In this document: positions 4,687-5,900 of the stretch, in pieces
Layout: each line of letters begins with the position of its first letter
Numbering within the stretch: the first letter of the stretch is position 1
NCBI GenBank assembly: GCA_024278435.1
Contig: JAJRTD010000375.1
Location: 1 to 5,900, forward strand
Direction of reading: 5' to 3'
From: Gammaproteobacteria bacterium
GTDB taxonomy: Bacteria; Pseudomonadota; Gammaproteobacteria; SZUA-229
DNA: 5,900 nucleotides
Position numbers and translations under genes: made by a program
Notes under the pieces: model-generated
Databases searched by the model: none
The model's input: the letters and a program-made list of their open reading frames with translations, nothing else
What the model was told of the DNA's origin: nothing

Positions 4687-5900
4687 TTACTTGAACAGTT
4701 TAGACTTGTCTACCAAATCAACGTGAGCACGCTTGAAGCATGTCCATTTCTTGGTGTTCTTGTCATAGATTGAGTTAACGAAGCAGTGCCAGTTTTCTTC
4801 GTCGACAAAGTTCTTGTCTGTACGATAGTAGAAACCAGGGTAACGAGATTCTTCACGGAACTCGATGTGCTTCAGATGTGCTTCAGCTGTCAGGATGCGG
4901 TGATAGTTTTCCCATGCACGAAGTAATTCGTGAAGGTCTTTAGCACGCATTTTTTCAGCATCTTCTTTCAGCATGTCCAGCTTCTCACCAGCCACTTTCA
5001 TCATTTCTGCGTTAGTGTTGTAGTAAGTTGCTACACCAGCTACATACTCATCCATAATTTTCTGCAGACGGAACTGCAGCATTTTTGGAGTGATGTAGTT
5101 AGGGTTAACATCAATAGCTGTGGTGTAATCTTTATGCTCAAGGTAAGTGCGAACAGGCTGATAGATTTCAGCAACCAGATCTTCAACAGAAGTATCCAGC
5201 TCTGGTTTGAAATCAGCATTGTCCAGACAGTACTTAACCATAGATTTAGCACACATACGACCTTCAGCATGAGAGCCTGAAGAGAATTTGTGGCCAGAAG
5301 CACCAACACCGTCACCAGCTGTGAACAGGCCGTTTACTGTGGTCATACCACGGTAGCCCCAGTTCCAGCCCTGTGGCAGGTGATCAGGTACGCCAGCTTC
5401 AGTTTCAGTAGTAGGCGCGCCTACGTCTGTAGGACCTGAAGTCCAGATACCACAACAACCAGAGTGAGAACCAAGCAGGTAAGGTTCGGTAGGCATTAAC
5501 TCAGAGTTTTTCTTCTCTGGCTCAATGTTTTCACCAACCCAGATACCACACTGGCCAACACACATGTCAAGGAAATCTTCCCATGCTTCAGCTTCAAGGT
5601 GCTTAACTTCACGTGGAGACAGTGTTTCACGTAAGTTGCCTAATGCTGTAACAGTATCCATCCAGATAGGACCGTTACCGTCTTTCATTTCTTTCAGCAT
5701 TAAGTGGTTACGCAGACAAGATGCAGGTACAGCAGCATGACCATATGGAGGGTAGTCATCCAGCATTTCTTTGTTTTTCTGCATGTAAGCTTCGCCGTAA
5801 GCGTTAGTCGCCTGTGCTTTAAACAGCAGGAACCATGCGCCAACAGGACCGTAACCGTCTTTGAAACGAGTCGGTACGAAACGATTTTCCATCAGAGTTA
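4687..5900 (-). CDS. aprA: Dissimilatory adenylylsulfate (APS) reductase alpha subunit, C-terminal part
   Basis: The frame is open at the right edge; 403 codons and the stop are visible, roughly two thirds of a usual AprA of 620-660 residues. The methionine at 5892 is internal, not a start. AprA is the FAD subunit of the cytoplasmic AprAB enzyme. It interconverts APS and sulfite plus AMP, acting in the sulfite-to-APS direction in sulfur oxidisers. Counting that internal methionine as 1, family blocks include RFKDGYGPVGAWFLLFKA (9-26), DFLDMCVGQ (107-114), EPYLLGSHSGCCGIW (136-150), TVNGLFTAGDGVGASGHKFSSGSHAEGR (185-212, the FAD-binding end) and the aromatic, charged C-terminal region that contacts AprB in known structures. 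The Arg near 9 and His at 143 probably match the substrate-binding Arg and His of the Archaeoglobus enzyme; that assignment is from memory. aprB would be expected upstream, beyond the window. A strong terminator follows. The protein is intact where visible. Confidence 0.96.
   Translation of the reverse strand, partial: TLMENRFVPTRFKDGYGPVGAWFLLFKAQATNAYGEAYMQKNKEMLDDYPPYGHAAVPASCLRNHLMLKEMKDGNGPIWMDTVTALGNLRETLSPREVKHLEAEAWEDFLDMCVGQCGIWVGENIEPEKKNSELMPTEPYLLGSHSGCCGIWTSGPTDVGAPTTETEAGVPDHLPQGWNWGYRGMTTVNGLFTAGDGVGASGHKFSSGSHAEGRMCAKSMVKYCLDNADFKPELDTSVEDLVAEIYQPVRTYLEHKDYTTAIDVNPNYITPKMLQFRLQKIMDEYVAGVATYYNTNAEMMKVAGEKLDMLKEDAEKMRAKDLHELLRAWENYHRILTAEAHLKHIEFREESRYPGFYYRTDKNFVDEENWHCFVNSIYDKNTKKWTCFKRAHVDLVDKSKLFK

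Noticed and set aside
5040..5315. Minus-strand 91-codon open frame inside aprA in another frame, and long plus-strand frames antisense to aprA and the YkgJ gene
   Set aside because: Shadows of well-conserved coding sequence, with no domain or ribosome binding site of their own.

Overview
The window looks like chromosomal DNA of a sulfur-oxidising proteobacterium, most likely a gammaproteobacterium. The best anchor is the C-terminal two thirds of AprA, the alpha subunit of dissimilatory adenylylsulfate (APS) reductase, at the right edge. The other genes (periplasmic DsrE-like proteins, a TlpA-like thioredoxin, an ECF sigma factor) suit a sulfur oxidiser. AprA also occurs in sulfate reducers, so the lifestyle is an inference.

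Left part (1-1510, minus strand): a secreted TlpA/ResA-like thioredoxin with a CPPC active site, then a secreted DsrE-fold protein, then a second secreted DsrE-fold protein cut by the left edge. Centre (1511-1657): a compact divergent promoter region. Centre right (1658-2940, plus strand): an ECF sigma factor, translationally coupled by a TAATG overlap to a membrane anti-sigma factor. The anti-sigma protein has a cytoplasmic N-terminal region, one membrane helix and a periplasmic domain that resembles the secreted DsrE proteins encoded next to it.

Three ECF-type promoters can be read by eye with one shared pattern, [G/T]GAAT-N16/17-CGTCT[A/G]T. They lie in front of the sigma gene, in front of the thioredoxin gene (back to back with the first), and in front of the left-edge DsrE gene. 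The simplest reading is a self-contained regulon. The DsrE domain of the anti-sigma factor would sense a periplasmic sulfur or thiol signal, release the sigma factor, and the sigma factor would transcribe its own operon plus a periplasmic thioredoxin and two soluble relatives of the sensor domain. This sigma/anti-sigma(DsrE)/thioredoxin/DsrE module is the most interesting content of the window. I do not recognise it as a named system.

Right part (3033-5900, all minus strand): aprA with a clear intrinsic terminator, a YkgJ-type cysteine-cluster protein, and a YfcE/MJ0936-type metallophosphoesterase that converges on the sigma operon. The gaps hold three palindromic elements: two inverted pairs of degenerate heptamer arrays (2947-3030 and 4543-4609) and a REP-like perfect palindrome (3578-3603). 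No gene-free stretch exceeds 300 bases. I see no tRNA, rRNA, CRISPR, transposase or phage genes.
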